The notes beneath the pieces were generated by a model that had not been told where the DNA came from, did not search any database, and worked only from the letters and a program-made list of their open reading frames with translations. From positions 5,394,001-5,458,000 of the forward strand of contig NZ_CP010431.2 in the NCBI RefSeq assembly GCF_000814845.2: a stretch of 64,000 nt of DNA. Reading direction: 5' to 3'. Every line of letters begins with the position of its first letter. Within the stretch, counting starts at the first letter, position 1. Positions 62,541-64,000 of the stretch are shown here, one piece after another. A program made the translations under genes and the position numbers. The DNA is from Pandoraea sputorum (GTDB lineage Bacteria; Pseudomonadota; Gammaproteobacteria; Burkholderiales; Burkholderiaceae).

Positions 62541-64000
62541 TCAACGCGTGACGTTCGCCGCAGCCACGGCCGTCATGTTGATGATGCGGCGCACCGTCGC
62601 GGCCGGCGTCAGGATATGAACCGGCTTGGCGCAGCCCAGCAGGAACGGACCCACCGTCACGCCTTCGCCGCCCGTCATCTTGAGCAGGTTGTACGTGATG
62701 TTGGCCGCTTCCACGTTCGGCATGACGAGCAGGTTCGCTTCGCCCGACAGACGCGATGCCGGGTAAGCAGCGCGACGGATCGTCTCCGACAGCGCGGCGT
62801 CGCCGTGCATTTCGCCATCCACTTCCAGCGACGGGGCACGCGCGGCCAGCAGTTCAGCGGCGCGTGCCATGCGCTGAGCCGATGCCGACTTCACGCTGCC
62901 GAAGTTCGAGTTCGAGAGCAGCGCCACCTTCGGGGCGATGCCGAAGCGCTCGATTTCCTTCGCGGCCAGCACGGTCATTTCGGCGAGCTGTTCCGACGTC
63001 GGCACTTCGTTCACATACGTGTCGCTGATGAACAGGTTGCGGTTCTCCAGCATCAGCAGGTTCATCGCCGCGTAGTTCTCGACACCTGCAGCACGGCCCA
63101 GCACCTGATCGACCACATCCAGATGGCGGTGGTACGTATCGATCATGCCGCAGACCATACCGTCGGCTTCGCCCAGATGCACGAGGATCGCACCGATCAG
63201 GGTGTTGTCCTTGCGCATGGCCGCCTTGGCGACTTCCGGCGTCACACCATGGCGTGCGCCGAGGTTGTGATACGCCTGCCAGCAGCGCTGATAGCGCGCG
63301 TCGTCTTCCGGATTCACGATCTCGAAGTCGACACCCGGCTTGAGCTTCGAGCCGATCTTCTGCAGACGCATTTCCACCACGGCCGGACGACCGATGATGA
63401 TCGGCTTGGCGATACGCTCGGCCAGCACGAACTGGGCGGCGCGCAGCACGCGCTCGTCTTCGCCTTCGGCGAACACGATACGGGCGGCATCGTTACCGAA
63501 GCGGGCACGCGCGGCAGCGAACACCGGACGCATGATGAAGCCGGTGCGATACACGGTCGTGCCGAGTTGTTCGCGATAGGCGTCCATGTCCTTGATCGGA
63601 CGCGTGGCCACACCCGAATCCATTGCGGCTTGCGCCACGGCCGGAGCGATCTTGATGATCAGCCGCGGATCGAACGGCTTCGGAATGATGTATTCCGGGC
63701 CGAATTCGAGCGACTGGCCTTCATAGGCACGCGCGACTTCTTCGCTTTGCTCTTCTTCCTGCGCCAGTTCGGCGATGGCACGCACGGTGGCGAGCTTCAT
63801 CTCTTCCGTAATGGTGGTGGCACCCACGTCGAGCGCGCCACGGAAGATGAACGGGAAGCACAGCACGTTGTTGACCTGGTTCGGGTAGTCCGAACGGCCC
63901 GTGGCGATGATGCAGTCCGGACGCGCAGCCTTCGCGATTTCCGGGCGGATTTCCGGCTCCGGGTTGGCGAGCGCGAGAATCAGCGGCTTCGTGCCCATCG
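62541..64000 (-). CDS. maeB: NADP-dependent malic enzyme with phosphotransacetylase-like domain (N-terminal part outside window)
   Basis: The frame is open to the right edge, so this is the C-terminal about 486 residues of a protein usually near 760 aa. The end of the malic-enzyme NAD-binding domain is visible ([35 protein letters not shown]), followed by a phosphotransacetylase-like domain ([49 protein letters not shown]). MaeB decarboxylates malate to pyruvate; the PTA-like domain is thought to sense acetyl-CoA. The real start codon lies beyond 64000. Confidence 0.94.
   Translation of the reverse strand, partial: MGTKPLILALANPEPEIRPEIAKAARPDCIIATGRSDYPNQVNNVLCFPFIFRGALDVGATTITEEMKLATVRAIAELAQEEEQSEEVARAYEGQSLEFGPEYIIPKPFDPRLIIKIAPAVAQAAMDSGVATRPIKDMDAYREQLGTTVYRTGFIMRPVFAAARARFGNDAARIVFAEGEDERVLRAAQFVLAERIAKPIIIGRPAVVEMRLQKIGSKLKPGVDFEIVNPEDDARYQRCWQAYHNLGARHGVTPEVAKAAMRKDNTLIGAILVHLGEADGMVCGMIDTYHRHLDVVDQVLGRAAGVENYAAMNLLMLENRNLFISDTYVNEVPTSEQLAEMTVLAAKEIERFGIAPKVALLSNSNFGSVKSASAQRMARAAELLAARAPSLEVDGEMHGDAALSETIRRAAYPASRLSGEANLLVMPNVEAANITYNLLKMTGGEGVTVGPFLLGCAKPVHILTPAATVRRIINMTAVAAANVTR

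Overview
The window is a 64 kb chromosomal segment of a high-GC Gram-negative bacterium. The order tRNA-Tyr/Gly/Thr-tuf-tRNA-Trp-secE-nusG-rplKAJL-rpoBC, the complete rrn operon with Ile/Ala spacer tRNAs, fused indolepyruvate:ferredoxin oxidoreductase and the paaABCDE layout all fit the Burkholderiales (Burkholderiaceae). Pandoraea is my best guess; this rests on recognition, not on a database search.

Layout. (1) 1-9980: a LysR regulator (running off the left edge), a divergent aromatic aminotransferase and MHS-family transporter, and an opposing operon of homoprotocatechuate meta-cleavage type (hpaH-hpaI-hpaE-hpaD-hpaG-like-panE-like). A 47-bp element (40/47 identical) lies in the same relative orientation before both the aminotransferase and hpaH, which suggests one regulon. 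(2) 10200-12600: a FecA-like TonB receptor behind a Fur-like box. (3) 12605-15769: an isolated 1054-aa protein with an N-terminal DNRP...PIQR leader of the kind seen on injection-system cargo, an ART-like centre, a Fic motif and a low-complexity tail. It is the most novel item here. (4) manC. (5) 17614-31738: transcription/translation block on the minus strand (rpoC, rpoB, rplL, rplJ, rplA, rplK, nusG, secE, tRNA-Trp, tuf, three tRNAs). (6) 31739-33500: a small accessory patch with a GT25 glycosyltransferase and a decayed AAC(6')-like acetyltransferase. (7) 33504-39077: a complete rrn operon (16S-Ile-Ala-23S-5S, minus) with a recognisable promoter and terminator. (8) 39470-45531: a PLD-family lipoprotein, then a FecI-FecR-TonB-receptor iron system with a Fur-like box. 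(9) 45625-50381: M24 peptidase, two GlxA-type AraC regulators bracketing a TehA/SLAC1-like protein and a SugE/Gdx exporter. (10) 50585-56339: paaABCDE, a DUF1835 protein and a TetR (PaaR-like) regulator; an 18-bp palindrome fills the spacer of the paaA promoter. (11) 56534-64000: GNAT acetyltransferase, Lrp regulator, small exported protein, fused indolepyruvate oxidoreductase and the C-terminal part of MaeB-type malic enzyme.

How the parts fit: the aminotransferase makes arylpyruvates, the indolepyruvate oxidoreductase converts arylpyruvates to arylacetyl-CoA without a ligase, and PaaABCDE epoxidises phenylacetyl-CoA; the hpa operon would process a dihydroxylated arylacetate. The window thus gathers several pieces of aromatic amino-acid breakdown around a core housekeeping block. 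Boundaries of rRNA genes are approximate; functions come from motif recognition and family knowledge.
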